Assembly: GCA_013995675.1 (NCBI GenBank)
Contig: VWRR01000012.1
Span: forward strand, 62,001 to 126,000
Reading direction: 5' to 3'
DNA: 64,000 bases
Source of the DNA: Cyanidiococcus yangmingshanensis
Lineage: Eukaryota > Rhodophyta > Bangiophyceae > Cyanidiales > Cyanidiaceae
Shown: positions 1-10,555 of the stretch, piece by piece
Layout of the letters: each line of letters begins with the position of its first letter
Numbering within the stretch: the first letter of the stretch is position 1
The notes under the pieces: generated by a model
The model's input: only the letters and a program-made list of their open reading frames with translations
The model's database searches: none
Told to the model about the DNA's origin: nothing
Position numbers and translations under genes: made by a program

Positions 1-153
1 ACCGCGCGGTCACAAGTTTGTCCTGATTTGTACAACCGATCAAGCGAATCGACTCGTTTGGCGTCCTTCGTTCGAGTCGGCGACCTCAACGAGAAAGAAC
101 TTGGAGAACCTGTCCAAGTCCAGGCAGGCGACGGAATGCGCGTCCCAGCATGA
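1..153 (+). CDS. possible C-terminal end of an unidentified protein
   Basis: The frame starting at base 1 stays open for 50 codons and stops at TGA 151-153. The peptide is mixed polar and charged, with segments such as LNEKELGEPVQVQ, and looks more like ordinary protein than the other two frames. No family is recognised. If real, it is the last exon of a gene starting left of the window and convergent with the PNUTS-like gene. The frame at base 2 is also open over much of this stretch, so the assignment is weak. Confidence 0.22.
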   Translation, partial: TARSQVCPDLYNRSSESTRLASFVRVGDLNEKELGEPVQVQAGDGMRVPA

Positions 154-574
154 GCCTCAACGGACCAGGCGGTAGCAGGAATCAAACTAGAACAGTCGCC
201 AGCGAAGCGCAGTCTCTTGGAGAAACCGCTGGACCAGATGCGGGACGAACAGACAATGACCGGATATGGGGCTGGTGCCAGGAGCATGCTTCTCGATGCG
301 CTCGCCTCTATCGCTATTTCCAGTCCCAGTTGCGTACAGAAAGGCCAGAGGTTAACAGTCAGTGATCCCTACCGATTGGTACCGCAAAGTTCAGGCCCTG
401 TACATCTAGATTCTGCATACTCTCGCTGATCGAGGCGGACGCCAATCATCCCGATATTTGTAGCAAACCTTGAAGGCGATCTTCGTAATAGCCCGGGCGT
501 CGAACGAGTCTGAGCCGGCGTCTCCAAATCCACCCCGAATGGGTCGGTTACGGCCATCATGTTGATCGCCATGA
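154..574. other. intergenic, nothing recognised
   Basis: Short overlapping frames on both strands show no recognisable domain. It probably holds the 3' end signals of the minus-strand PNUTS-like gene and of any gene ending at 153. Confidence 0.4.
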
Positions 575-2933
575 CTAGGTCGGTGCTGGCGGATGCCAGA
601 AACGACACTTGTCTCGATATCGACACCGACCTTGCAGATAGTATTTGCATACAGACGGGGTGTTTGGGCCCCCGCGAGGCGCCTCCGGGTACGGAAAACT
701 GGTCGGTATGAATCCCGGATAACCAGGTTGAGTCAGCAGGTCTCCGCTCATGGATGCATAGACTGATGGATGGATGTTCGTGAGATTCACTGCCGATGCA
801 AGTGGCGAATACATCGTGCTGGACACTTGGAGCGAATCTGGAGTCGTGAGCCTCGACTGAAATTGTGCTTCCCGCTGCTTTTCTTCGGCATACTGCTGGA
901 CGATTCGAAGGACACGGGCGTCGTTCAAAAGCTGAAGGCGTTCCTCTTCATCGTTCAACGATAGAAAATGCTGGAGGATCGCTGCATCCATCTCAGCCGT
1001 TCGAGTTCCATCCGTATCAGCGATATCGTTCGTTCCGAAGCGAACAGCACTCGCACCAGGGACGTTGCTACCTTGTCGCTCGGGCCCGGTGGGAAACGAT
1101 CTGTCTGTGCTCCCCTGCACGTATGCCTGGGTGCTTGCGGGCTGCCCGAAAGAGTACTCCACCAGATTGGCTGATGGCTGCGGCAAAGGCGTCGGGGCAT
1201 GAGTTGAATTCACGACACGACGCTCGGGGATCACTCGATACGCTCCTAGCGACGGTTGTTTCTCGTCCTCGTACTGCACGGAACGGGAGGGTTCCTCGGG
1301 CGACACCAGCGAGCCGCTCGGAACATTGCCTACGAGTGACTGACCCGTTCCCATACGAGCATTCGACTCGGTCGCCTGGCTCTCGATCGATAATCGGTTC
1401 GCAAGCGGCTCTGTTTCGCTTGTTGTCAATAGCGGTGCATCCTGAACGCGCGGTGGAGGATAGAAGGATGCATCCTCATGCATGTCGTCCAGAGCTTTTC
1501 GTCGGCGTTGGCGCATATGCTGCATGAGACGACCCTCCTCAACGACCTCCGAGAAGGCGCCTCCTGTCGTGATCGAGGCTCGGTCTGTTCCACTACCCGT
1601 TGTTGTCTTAGACAAGTGTGCAGGCGACCCATCTTCATCGGTGGCGAGTCCAGCGATGTTCACTGGGGCATGGGTGCGCTCATCGGGGATCCATTCGAAA
1701 ACGTGCATTTGGACCAGTGCTGGTTCCGGTGCAAAGTGTACCCGTTTTGAAGCTCGACGCGGGTTCATCTTCGACTGCGTTTCGGGTATGCGTTTCGGGT
1801 CTTTGAGTGCGGAACGCAAGGTCAAAGCAACAGGCTTGCTGCTTCGCGGATCGGTCGCTTCGTTTCGAGTCGTTGGCGAAACTCTGCTCAGTACGGAGCC
1901 ATCAGCGACGGATTGCGTTGCGCTCAACAATGAGTCAGAGCTTGGCATCGAAGTTGCAGCAACACCAGCGAATGCATTAGTCGACTTTGCACCTGCTGTG
2001 CCCTCCGATGTCTGTGCTGGTGCCAGGTCGTCCGTTGCAGACGTCTGGACCGACTCCATCTCTGGTCGATCGTCTAAGTTGATCTGCACCGAGTCTACTG
2101 ATGGTGCTTGCTGTTTCGTTCCGAAACCAAGCTCTGCCGCGTGTGCATCCTGCTCGTGGACCGGTGTTCGTCGAACCCGCTTGCGTCCAGCGTCAATGTT
2201 GCGGTTCTCAGCTGATCCCTTTGACTTTGAGAGCACCGAAAAAGTCGCTGCTGAGGTTGTCTCCGTCTGCAGCATCAAACATGGCTCCAACACACCGTCC
2301 TGGTGGTGCTCTCCCACGAGTCTCACGGAGGGGTTGGCCAGCTCTCCCGTCACCACCTCCTTTTCGGCCACGCTCGCTAGGTTGCTCGCATCTTCCTTGA
2401 CTTGACTTTGGTCCATGGGCGGGACCTCGGAACGACCCAGTTCGGGACGCTCGCCCATTTTTATGTTCGATCGTTCCGTTCGACCCGCAATCCGTTCCAT
2501 GGTGGTGATTGCCTCTGCAGCCTGCTCGCGCAGGTGTGCCAGACGAGCGAGCGACGCTGCGGCTGGACTGGCCTCTGACGCCGACACCCCGACGGTTCTC
2601 GATTTTGCGTAGTGCTTTGAGCGAACGCACCAGGGCCTTGCTCTCCTGAAGATACTCGAGCACGTCCTCTCGCTGCATGGCTTCGATCAGGAGCCGTACA
2701 GCCCGCATCGCTAGTTCGAGGGTCTCGAGCTGCCGTGGAACACTAGGCAGCGCCTCGCCGAGCACCTGGGCCAGCACTGACCGCAAGTTCGTCTCCCGCA
2801 AGTACGGCGTAACGTTGACAGGATCAGCAAGTTGTTCTACCAGTGTCTGGAGAAGCGCCTGGCGAGTGTCGGCTGCGCTTGTTCGCGACAGCGCCCGGAC
2901 GAGGCGCTGCGAAGCTTGAACGTCGGCGGACAT
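575..2933 (-). CDS. PPP1R10: PNUTS-like PP1 regulatory subunit (TFIIS-N domain, RVxF motif, CCCH zinc finger), one frame break
   Basis: Likely homolog of PNUTS (PPP1R10), the nuclear targeting subunit that brings protein phosphatase 1 to RNA polymerase II and chromatin. The N-terminal frame starts at ATG 2931-2933 and its first ~115 residues resemble the helical TFIIS N-terminal (LW) domain. The remainder lies in another minus frame reaching a stop at 575-577. Its middle carries KRVHFAPE (bases ~1730-1750), a canonical RVxF PP1-docking motif, followed by an FEWIPDERTH stretch resembling the region after the PNUTS docking site. The C-terminus is a CCCH finger spaced C-x7-C-x5-C-x3-H ending in WHPPAPT. 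This domain order and spacing are specific to PNUTS. The frames change near 2575-2600 in the sense of one extra base. No convincing intron boundary is visible there, so a sequencing indel is likely. The gene is divergent from the nucleolar GTPase at 3439. Confidence 0.75.
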
Positions 2934-3438
2934 GAACACCAACCCCCGCCTAGAGCCGCACCGATGGATGTAGATCCTTCAAAAAGAACTGACGCTGACA
3001 AGACTTGTTGTGCTCTATGCCAGTCCAACAAGGGACGACTCGTTGTTCGGCCTCGAGACGCAACTCGCCCGACGCCAAGTTGCAGTTCGTGCCCTGCGAA
3101 CGTCAGCGGAGGCGAGCTCCTTGAAAGAAAGTGAGTTTTACCTCTGGTGTTCCAGTCGGGCGCTCGCAACAGCACTGATGCCCAGTTCCCGTTTTCCAGA
3201 CACCCAGCAGATGCACTCCAACGAAATGGTCCAGTTCCATGAACCACTCGTCTGTGGGAACGCGACCTAGAGAGCAGGCGACTGGCACCAGAGCTTGCGG
3301 TCGACTGCGCCGTCGGACGGACCGGCGAACCCGCTGACTTGCGAACGAGCCTACAAAGTGTTGCAGCGTTCATTGACTCGGTTGTTTCTTCAACGTGCTG
3401 ATCGGACCTGGAATCGCCTTCTGTGAAGAGGGACAAGC
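2934..3438. promoter_or_regulatory. divergent intergenic spacer PNUTS / nucleolar GTPase
   Basis: These 505 bp separate two divergently transcribed genes and should hold both promoters. No TATA box or clear repeated element was recognised. Frames on both strands here are unsupported. Confidence 0.4.
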
Positions 3439-5076
3439 ATGGCTCCACACCGAAAAAGTAAGCGAGAGTCCTTGAAACATAAATATAAGGTTCAGCGAAA
3501 AGTGGCGGAGCATCATCGACGGCTGCGGAAGCTGCTGCGGAAGCAACGACGGGACGGGATCTTGAACGGTAGTCGGAGAGTGCAACGGGATCTAGGCGTG
3601 CCGAACCTCTATCCGTATAAACAGGAGTTATTGGAGCAGGCAGCACGACGCCTGGCACTGCGCTCGACGGTTTCGGCTCGGGCTGGTAGCAGCACCGTGC
3701 AGACCTTGGCACCGCACGCGTCGCTCGCCTCGAGCGAGTCACCTGAGACGACGGCTTCGCGAACGGTGACTCGCTCGAGGCGTGCTTTCGCAGCAGAGCT
3801 ACGGCGCGTGGTGGAACTCTCTGATGTGGTGCTCGAGGTCTTGGATGCGCGAAACCCCCTAGAGAGTCGTTCTATGGCGCTGGAGCGGCTTGTGCGAACG
3901 GCTGCAGCCGGCACTGCCGGGGGCAAACGTTTGGTGCTGGTGCTCAGCAAGGCTGACTTGGTTCCACACGAAGCGCTTCGTGCATGGATTTGTCGGCTAC
4001 GGGCAGAGTACCCCACGATAGCGACCCATGACGGTCTCGATCGAGCGGGTCTTTGCGGAGGTCCGCGACAGCGGGGTAGTGCCGCCCACTCGATTCGACT
4101 CGCTCAACTGGCGCAGTTGCTCAAGCAGTATGCTCGGAAGGGAGCTGGTAAGCAGTCTAATTTGGGCACAATCACAGTCGGCGTTGTTGGCAAACCGAAT
4201 GTGGGCAAGTCCAGTCTGCTGAACGCCCTTGTGCGGAATGACGGCGTTGTGGCGACCGGTGCTCGTCCGGGAGTGACGAGAGCGCTGCAGGAGGTACGTC
4301 TTGATCGCCACGTTCGACTTTTAGATTCACCCGGAGTCGTTCTCGATTTCGAAGGGGACACAGAGGGAATCCAGCGAGCTGACGGGACTCGAGGCATAGG
4401 GGCAGCAACGGATGCGGTTGGTAGGTCGGACGAGGTGCAACAGCACGAGGCACGAATGGCGCTCGCTGGCTACATTGGTGTTGAGGAACTCTGTAATCCA
4501 ATTTCTGCAGCTCGTCTAGTACTTGAACGTAGCCAATTTAACGCAGACGGGGCATTGTCGCTGCTCTACGAAATGCCCTCTTTCGCGTTGAGCGATATGG
4601 TGGAGTGGACCGAAGGAACACCAGAGGATTCATTCGTGATGCAGTTCCTCGCACTGCTCGCAAAGAGGCGCGGTCTCGTTCGCAAAGCAGGCATGCTTGA
4701 CCTCGATGCTGCAGCGCAACTCCTGGTGCAAGACTGGGTCACGGGTAAGATCCCCTACTATACGACACCCCAAAGCATTGGATTGCCGTCGACACAGCAG
4801 CTTGATGCAGAGATCGTGTCGTCATGGGGCACTGGCTTTGATCTAGATCTGCTGGAGCCCTCGGACAAACGCGACGAGGAAATGACACTCGTGGATACGA
4901 ACGCGAAACCAGCAATGGAAAGGATGAAAGAAGCGGATGATCAAGTCACCTATCATATCCTGAAACACGTTTCGCGACGAGCACCACACCCAACAGATTT
5001 GACACCGGGGGTCCCGCAAGCACCAGGGCATCCCCCAGACGAGGAGCTCAGCGACTTTGAGTTCAACACAGACTGA
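3439..5076 (+). CDS. circularly permuted nucleolar GTPase, nucleostemin/GNL3-Grn1 family
   Basis: A 545-residue intronless gene. The YlqF/nucleostemin family of circularly permuted GTPases acts in nucleolar 60S subunit assembly and pre-rRNA processing. The first ~60 residues are very basic with a KRESLKHKYKVQRKV-type opening, as in GNL3/Grn1 N-termini that give nucleolar and RNA binding. The G motifs occur in permuted order: G4 as SKADL (~171-175), then G1 as GKPNVGKSS (~250-258), a TxxPG switch region (ARPGVT, ~273-278) and G3 as DSPG (~296-299). A C-terminal domain with FVMQFLALLAKRRG follows, typical of the family. An insert of ~35 residues rich in Gly, Ala and Asp follows G3. The start ATG at 3439 is preferred because the basic tail begins there. 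The exact subfamily (GNL3 versus GNL3L/Nug1) is not settled. Confidence 0.88.
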   Translation: MAPHRKSKRESLKHKYKVQRKVAEHHRRLRKLLRKQRRDGILNGSRRVQRDLGVPNLYPYKQELLEQAARRLALRSTVSARAGSSTVQTLAPHASLASSESPETTASRTVTRSRRAFAAELRRVVELSDVVLEVLDARNPLESRSMALERLVRTAAAGTAGGKRLVLVLSKADLVPHEALRAWICRLRAEYPTIATHDGLDRAGLCGGPRQRGSAAHSIRLAQLAQLLKQYARKGAGKQSNLGTITVGVVGKPNVGKSSLLNALVRNDGVVATGARPGVTRALQEVRLDRHVRLLDSPGVVLDFEGDTEGIQRADGTRGIGAATDAVGRSDEVQQHEARMALAGYIGVEELCNPISAARLVLERSQFNADGALSLLYEMPSFALSDMVEWTEGTPEDSFVMQFLALLAKRRGLVRKAGMLDLDAAAQLLVQDWVTGKIPYYTTPQSIGLPSTQQLDAEIVSSWGTGFDLDLLEPSDKRDEEMTLVDTNAKPAMERMKEADDQVTYHILKHVSRRAPHPTDLTPGVPQAPGHPPDEELSDFEFNTD

Positions 5077-6771
5077 GGCTCATTAGCGCTTCGAGATTGT
5101 TTCCGGTCAAGAAACTCGGAATCGGATGAAAAACAACATTTTCTGCCGCTACGCTTGGGCCAATTCATCCTGTCTTGTATCAAGCAAGGCCACAACAAGC
5201 AGCGTGCGGTCTGGTATCGCGAAACAGCGCACCATCAGTGATCGGACCGTGACCTACGTTTTTTCCGTTGTTCATGGATGCTCTTGAGTGCTGGCCCACT
5301 TTGACCAGATGCAACCTGGCTGAACATGAACGATTTACACTCATCGTGATGAAAACGGAACTCGATCAGGATGGAAACGGCGACAAGTCTGGCCGAGAGC
5401 CTGATTCGCCAAAGAATACGCTCTCGCCCGTATCACCCGCACCATTCAGCAGGCCGAGAACTTTTCCCAGACGCTGCCGAAACGCATGACGCACCGAGGC
5501 CTCTAGAATAAAGCCATTCGACAGCCGAACCGTCAGCCGTGTTTTTCATCGACCACAAGCACTCACGCCCTTCGCCGAAAAGCGGTCGGCATGCGCACAC
5601 GCGCACCGAAAAGTAGAGCAGCTCGAAAACGAACCTGGAGCGCAACCGACCTTTATGCGCTCATAACATTCGTGCGTGCCCGAAAGTCAAACCAATTATT
5701 ATGCGAAAGAGCCATCAATTTCGAGTGCGCGTGCCGAAGAAGTTGAAGGCCCGACAGTCGTGCGTGTCACGTCGCCGTTCATCGCTTCGCGTACACCCGC
5801 CAGAGCGCGCTGCGCGGGAGACCGCACTTGCTCATCAGACTCTGTGCACAAGCAGATTCTTCACATGATTTTGCAATGGTATTCGCTCTGTTGCTTAAAA
5901 GATCAGCTGGTACAATAATTCGGACACAACCGGGCCATTCAAGAGCACAACTTCGACACCACACTGGAATGACGTCGCCTGGGAGACCAGTACTCGCGAG
6001 GCCAGTAACTGCCACACTTGCACTTTAACGACCACGGACAGTCACTACACCCTAAGCACTTGTCTACAGAACGCTTCCTTCGAAACATGGCGACCTACAC
6101 GGCCAATTTCAGACCGATTCTATACCCAGCGTCGAAGAGGTCGTCAACGCTTTCGAGCGCACGCCCAAACGACACTGTTCGGCGTTGCAGCACGCGCATC
6201 CAGGGTCGAAGTTGTGCAGGACGGGTGGCGGTTCCGCGATTGCCACGCAGGGGCGGGTGGCGGTTCGAAACCATGACGCGGGTGCAGGCCTCAGCGTCCA
6301 TCATCCGCCGCCATTCGGCCAAGATATTCTGGCAGCTGGACGCCCATTCGATGAGCACGTGCCGGGTGGCGATCACGGGCGCGAAAACCGTGGCCATCAT
6401 CCCGATCATTCGCCGTCCGACGATCAGCAGCGTTAGGATCATCGACAAGATCGGATCGATCCTCGTTATGATCGTCTCTTGGGGACATGCCGTAGTTCGT
6501 AGCTGCGGATGGCATACCATTCGGTTGGATGATGATAAGGATAATGTGCTGGCCGGTGCGCCCCATCGAAAGACGCAGAGGCGGGAATACGCAATCGACG
6601 GCGCATGGCGCGAACGCGGGCGATGAGCGATTGCCCTGAGCCGTCGCTCTGGGGCCTGTGCCGGCCAGTGCAGTCCCGACACACCAAGAGTGCTCCACGC
6701 CTCAGATCGGAAGGTACTGCCGAAATATTGCTTTGCGGTTTTCTTGTGACAGGTATATCGTTTGTGCTGAT
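5077..6771. other. long intergenic region, no supported gene
   Basis: Overlapping frames of up to 269 codons exist on both strands between 6018 and 6904 but none has a domain, and they contradict each other. The segment 6180-6650 is rich in GATC-type words. No RNA gene was recognised. A poorly conserved lineage-specific protein cannot be excluded. Confidence 0.35.
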
Positions 6772-7934
6772 ATGAATATAAGGGCGGCGTGGCGCAAGCC
6801 ACTGCTCGGGGGCGGCCTTGTGTTTCTCCTCGTATGTACTTTAGTGGGGCTGTATCGCACTGGGCAAGATTCTGTCTACTTCTTCGAAGATGGTGCGAGA
6901 CCATTGAGCCAGGACAACTACAGGCGTTGCGTCCGAGTCCTTGGCACCGCTCAGCGTCGAAGACAATACTTGCGCAAGGCAGAAACCTTGAAGGATATAT
7001 GGGAACTGTTGATGCCGCGAGCCTTGCCTGGACAGCTCGCCCTCAAAGAGTCACTCGGTCTCTGGTGCGAGGATAACCATCGTTGGACGCTTCGGAAAGC
7101 CCGCTGGAAGCGCCAAAGCGAACACCAGCGCTCCAATATGGATGAGCGAGTCGCTTACTTTTTTAATCACAACTGGGAGCCGGACATTGGTTGTGCGCTT
7201 GAGGAGCGCCTCGGGAGCATTGGCGACGGCGGCAAATGGGTGTGCGATCCGCCGGCAATCGCTGCGCGTGCGCAGCTCCTTCGCGACGGCCTCCAGTTGC
7301 CCTATCGATGTGTCGTGTATAGTTTTGGGAGCAACAATGACTTTAGTTTCGAACTGGCTGTGCGGCAGCACCTTCCGGACTGTGAAATTTTCGTGTTTGA
7401 TCCTGTTTCATCCCCGCCATTGGATTCGCACCCCGAGGAATTTCGACGGCAGGTGCACTTTTTTCGGTCGTGCGCTGGGTGCGGCGGAGAGTAACGACTC
7501 GCTGGCACAGGTTCATGTCGAGCATGGGCCATCTGAGACTGCCCTATGTCATCGAGGTTTTGAAGATCGATATCGAACGTGGCGAGTTTCCCGCTTTTCT
7601 GGGGGCCTTTCGGGTAGCCGAGAAAGTACATGTGCAAGGATCGGCCTACGACGAACTGAGCCTCCCCGAACGACGCGCATTGCAGACCTGGGCGGCACTG
7701 CGGCTGGCAAATCAAGTTCTCATTGAGGTGCATGGTTGGAACATTAGCGCGACTGAGCTGGATGAATTTTTCTATGGATTTCGACGGGCAGGATTTGGCA
7801 TCTTCCACAAAGAACCGAACTTGGCCTGGTGTTGTGGCGAATGTATGGAGTACGGGTTCCTGCGCCTGCATGATGCCTTCTTTGAGCCGGAGCTCGCAAG
7901 ATTGGCGCAAAGGTCTCCGTTTGACCAGACTTGA
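6772..7934 (+). CDS. METTL24-like methyltransferase-domain protein, type II membrane anchor, one frame break
   Basis: A putative secretory-pathway protein of the METTL24/Methyltransf_22 type. ATG 6772 opens with a short basic tail, then a hydrophobic anchor (LLGGGLVFLLVCTLVGLY, ~residues 10-27), as in Golgi type II proteins. The domain follows with RLGSIGDGGKWVC, then CVVYSFGSNNDFSFE and a CEIFVFDP strand, the family's cofactor-binding signature, up to HFF before a stop at 7492-7494. The rest, from about 7500, lies in another frame and contains GHLRLPYVIEVLKIDIERGEF, the family's LKIDIEG-type motif, and ends at 7934. The join near 7455-7500 therefore needs a single-base-type shift; a run of six T lies at ~7459-7464. 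Substrate is unknown. The upstream in-frame codons before 6772 look non-coding. Confidence 0.68.
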
Positions 7935-9446
7935 GGACATGACGCGAGAAGACACGACTTCAGTCTACCGGCTTTATCTTGAACCAGGAAAAGGAACGAT
8001 CGGTCTCTTGTTGGTACAAAAGATCAATACGGATCCTTGGAAGTGACGAATCAGATGATGTCGCGCACGTAGTATCTGCCGATCTTTGAAGACGTTCATG
8101 GTCGCCGACATAGCGGCTGGTCAGCTCTGAAATGATCGGAACAAGAACCACTCCCGCGCGCGCATCGAGGTTCATCAAAGTGGTTCGCATGCACATCAGT
8201 GGTCGACAAGATCCGTACTCGAGCTTGCTGCAGGCGCGTCACGCCTGCTCCCCTTGATCGAGGTCGGAAACGCCCGTAGAGAGAGACCTTAGAAGGATAT
8301 GGATACCTTGGAGACTGAATCGATTGATCGAATGGGGACGAATCAGCGCCAAATCGCCCCAACCTGGATAGCATGAATAATCAGCCCCTGGTGCAAGTCT
8401 GCCTGTTTATCGACCTATTGATGTTGCAGGAGGGTGCCGCTGTGACGCCCGGCTTGCATCGATGACGTCGTCGAGGCCCACCGCGGCAGAGCGTCGCAGC
8501 GTCGTAATCACTGCCCCAGATTCATAAATCGTCTTTCGTCCTCAGTCATATCACGCGTTCGAGGGTTGAACGCTGGCTGCTCACGCCCATGCTTTCTTGT
8601 TCTTTTCCTATCGAGAATAGATCCTTATCCAAGGCGATTGAGCTAACCAGCTTTCCTACCGCCGCCAGCTCAATACCTGCGTTTCATTTCGAGTCCAGCG
8701 ACAAGAGGAAAGGCGCACCACCAATACCAACACATTCGCTACGGGCCTGCACAGAGGGAAAATGGCAACAAAGGAGCACTCCGCTGGAAAAAGAACAAGA
8801 GTGCGTCCTGGAATGACGAGCGCTGTCACGTGACTCGCTCTATTCCGCCAAACTGAAGACCAAAGACGACTCGCACCTGAACGAATATTGGCGTCAACCG
8901 GACCGAGGCACAAATGCACGCGCCAGCCATACTCCATGAATGTCCAGTAAGGGATCGAAACGATTTCATCAAAAGACTCCAGTCACGCCGCTCGATGGAT
9001 GCGCCTCCTTCAAATCGCCACGTCGTTTCGTGCTGTACGCCAACCAGAGTCTGCCACGTCAATGCTCTGGTCGAGAACTTGCAAACAAGAATCAGTCCAA
9101 CGCGCTGCAAGAAACTGGCACTGCAAATAACGCCAGCTTAAGAAATACGAACCCCTAAAACATCCCGAGTGAGTGCGTTCACAAACCTTCGATTTTCCAC
9201 TCCAGACGTACACCCAACAACACTCCACTGGTAAGCCTCTACTGAACACCTATTCGCATGAAAAGACAGAACGTCCAACGTTTTTCAGGAAGAACAAACG
9301 ACTTTCCGTGCCCAACCGTCCAAGGCGACGCCATGGGCACCACAACACCGCGGATTCCGGCACGTCCCCGTGGATCGGCCATCGCGTGCGCGAAACACCT
9401 CATCGGGGGTTTATATGCGAATTCTCCCCGTTTTCAATCCATCGTA
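7935..9446. other. long intergenic region, no supported gene
   Basis: Only short, mutually overlapping frames without domains are present on either strand. The last ~100 bases lead into the tRNA-Met gene. Nothing else was recognised. Confidence 0.4.
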
Positions 9447-9468
9447 GCGGCAGTAGCGCAGCTGGTTA

Positions 9469-9498
9469 TACAAAACCCATACGGTTATCTGTGCCACG
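9469..9498 (+). other. tRNA-Met intron 1, ectopic (D loop)
   Basis: A 30-nt insert between D-loop base A21 and the 3' strand of the D stem. The boundaries are set by the requirement to restore a standard D arm. The hexamer GGTTAT occurs at 9464-9469 and again at 9483-9488, spanning the 5' junction. Removal presumably uses the tRNA splicing endonuclease on a bulge-helix-bulge-like fold. Confidence 0.85.
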
Positions 9499-9514
9499 GC
9501 GCGTAGGTCTCATA

Positions 9515-9533
9515 TCGCTAGCACTCGCAAGCT
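9515..9533 (+). other. tRNA-Met intron 2, canonical 37/38 position
   Basis: A 19-nt insert directly after anticodon-loop base 37. Bases TAGC (9519-9522) can pair with GCTA (9531-9534) across the junction, compatible with a relaxed bulge-helix-bulge. Confidence 0.87.
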
Positions 9534-9952
9534 ATCCTAAGGCCGTGAGTTCGAGTCTCACCTGCCGCACTTTTTGCTAAAAACACCTGCTTCAGGTCGC
9601 GGAGACACCAGTACCTCGACTGCTCAGAAACGCCCATACCCAAGCGGTTTTTCGGCGTCAACCAGTGTTGTCCAATCAATCGAAAGAGTTTTGGCAGCTC
9701 CGGTGCTACATGTTCGTCGAGAAAAAACTTCAAGTCTCGCCAAGAGGCTACTGACTTTGGTCGTGTGGGCGTCGTTCGCCACGTCGCACATACCTGCGCA
9801 CGCACCGTGTCGTCGACCGAAACCTCCTTGTCGCCCCTATCTTCACCATCATCGGCATCTACGACATATTCCAGGACAACGATCGTGGCCGCAAGTCCTA
9901 TACAAGTCACAACAAACGTGTCCACAACGGTTTGAGAGACATTCAGTTTCAT
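9518..9952 (-). CDS. possible small single-pass membrane protein, 3' end doubtful
   Basis: From ATG 9952 the frame has a hydrophobic helix at residues ~9-29 (VVDTFVVTCIGLAATIVVLEY) followed by an acidic stretch, then a mixed region. The last ~15 codons run antisense through the tRNA-Met gene, including the AAGETRTHGL string typical of false ORFs across tRNAs, so the true stop must lie elsewhere or the frame is spurious. No family is recognised. The N-terminal membrane segment is the only positive sign. Confidence 0.25.
   Translation of the reverse strand: MKLNVSQTVVDTFVVTCIGLAATIVVLEYVVDADDGEDRGDKEVSVDDTVRAQVCATWRTTPTRPKSVASWRDLKFFLDEHVAPELPKLFRLIGQHWLTPKNRLGMGVSEQSRYWCLRDLKQVFLAKSAAGETRTHGLRIACEC
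9571..9575 (+). terminator. RNA polymerase III terminator (T5)
   Basis: Five T residues begin two bases after the tRNA discriminator base, the usual Pol III stop signal. Confidence 0.8.
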
Positions 9953-10555
9953 CGTTGTGCGGTTGGCCTCAGGGCGCAGCGCGTTGCCAGCGCAAAACGC
10001 TTTCGCCGCGCTGGCCGAGAGCCCGAGCCGTTAGGGACCGACGCGCGAAAGAAGCAACTCCATCAGCGTCGCTGTTCTGCACCTAGTCTGCACCAGAAGC
10101 ACATAACTGGACTAGAATCCTTGTGATTCGGCAATGAGAAGCTGGGGCACGACAGGTTTACAGATACGCCAGGCGATGAGGGAGAGACCGAGGCGGAAAC
10201 AGGCCAAGGGCTTGGAGCGATCCCCCGATCGCAGCCGAATCCTCCGAAATACTGAGGCTTCTTCGTATGGCCAGGTGCAGCGCTTGCCTCGAACCACGCT
10301 AGCCTGTATACTGGGTTCTGTCAAAACCAAACATGCTTATTCCAGTCTCGGTAGACAACTGGTGCTCCAGCGACATTGGGCAATGTCCGTCGATGAAGTA
10401 TGTGACGCCAGCGAATCCCGTTCAATTCATGGGCCGTGTTTCCTGCTCAAGCCCATGCGCCGTGCCTCGCATCACCATTGCACCCAAGGACTGAATCCAA
10501 GCATGCCCTCGAATCGCCCAGGTTCAGATCGACAACCAGTGCGCGAACGGATCAC
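9953..10555. other. intergenic, nothing recognised
   Basis: A plus-strand frame at 10134-10574 lacks any domain and has low-quality composition. No repeat or RNA gene was seen. Confidence 0.4.

Larger units (their letters stand above)
9447..9569 (+). tRNA. trnM: tRNA-Met(CAT), elongator type, interrupted by two introns
   Basis: Removing two short inserts gives a perfect 74-nt tRNA. The acceptor stem GCGGCAG (9447-9453) pairs fully with CTGCCGC (9562-9568), with discriminator A at 9569. D stem GCGC (9456-9459) pairs with GCGC (9499-9502) around the loop AGCTGGTTA (9460-9468). The anticodon arm is TAGGT (9504-9508), CTCATA (9509-9514) plus A (9534), then TCCTA (9535-9539), giving a CAT anticodon and the T31-T39 mismatch usual in eukaryotic elongator Met tRNA. 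The T arm is GTGAG, TTCGAGT, CTCAC (9545-9561). The insert 9469-9498 sits inside the D loop; the insert 9515-9533 is at the canonical 37/38 site. Box A lies intact before the first intron and box B in the T arm. CCA is not encoded. Confidence 0.93.

Noticed and set aside
2837-3742. Minus-strand 301-codon frame across the PNUTS/GTPase spacer
   Set aside because: It is antisense to the conserved GTPase N-terminus and shares bases with the PNUTS start; no domain.
6018-6904. Overlapping open frames of 202-269 codons on both strands
   Set aside because: They conflict with each other, have no recognisable domain, and the minus one overlaps the METTL24-like start.
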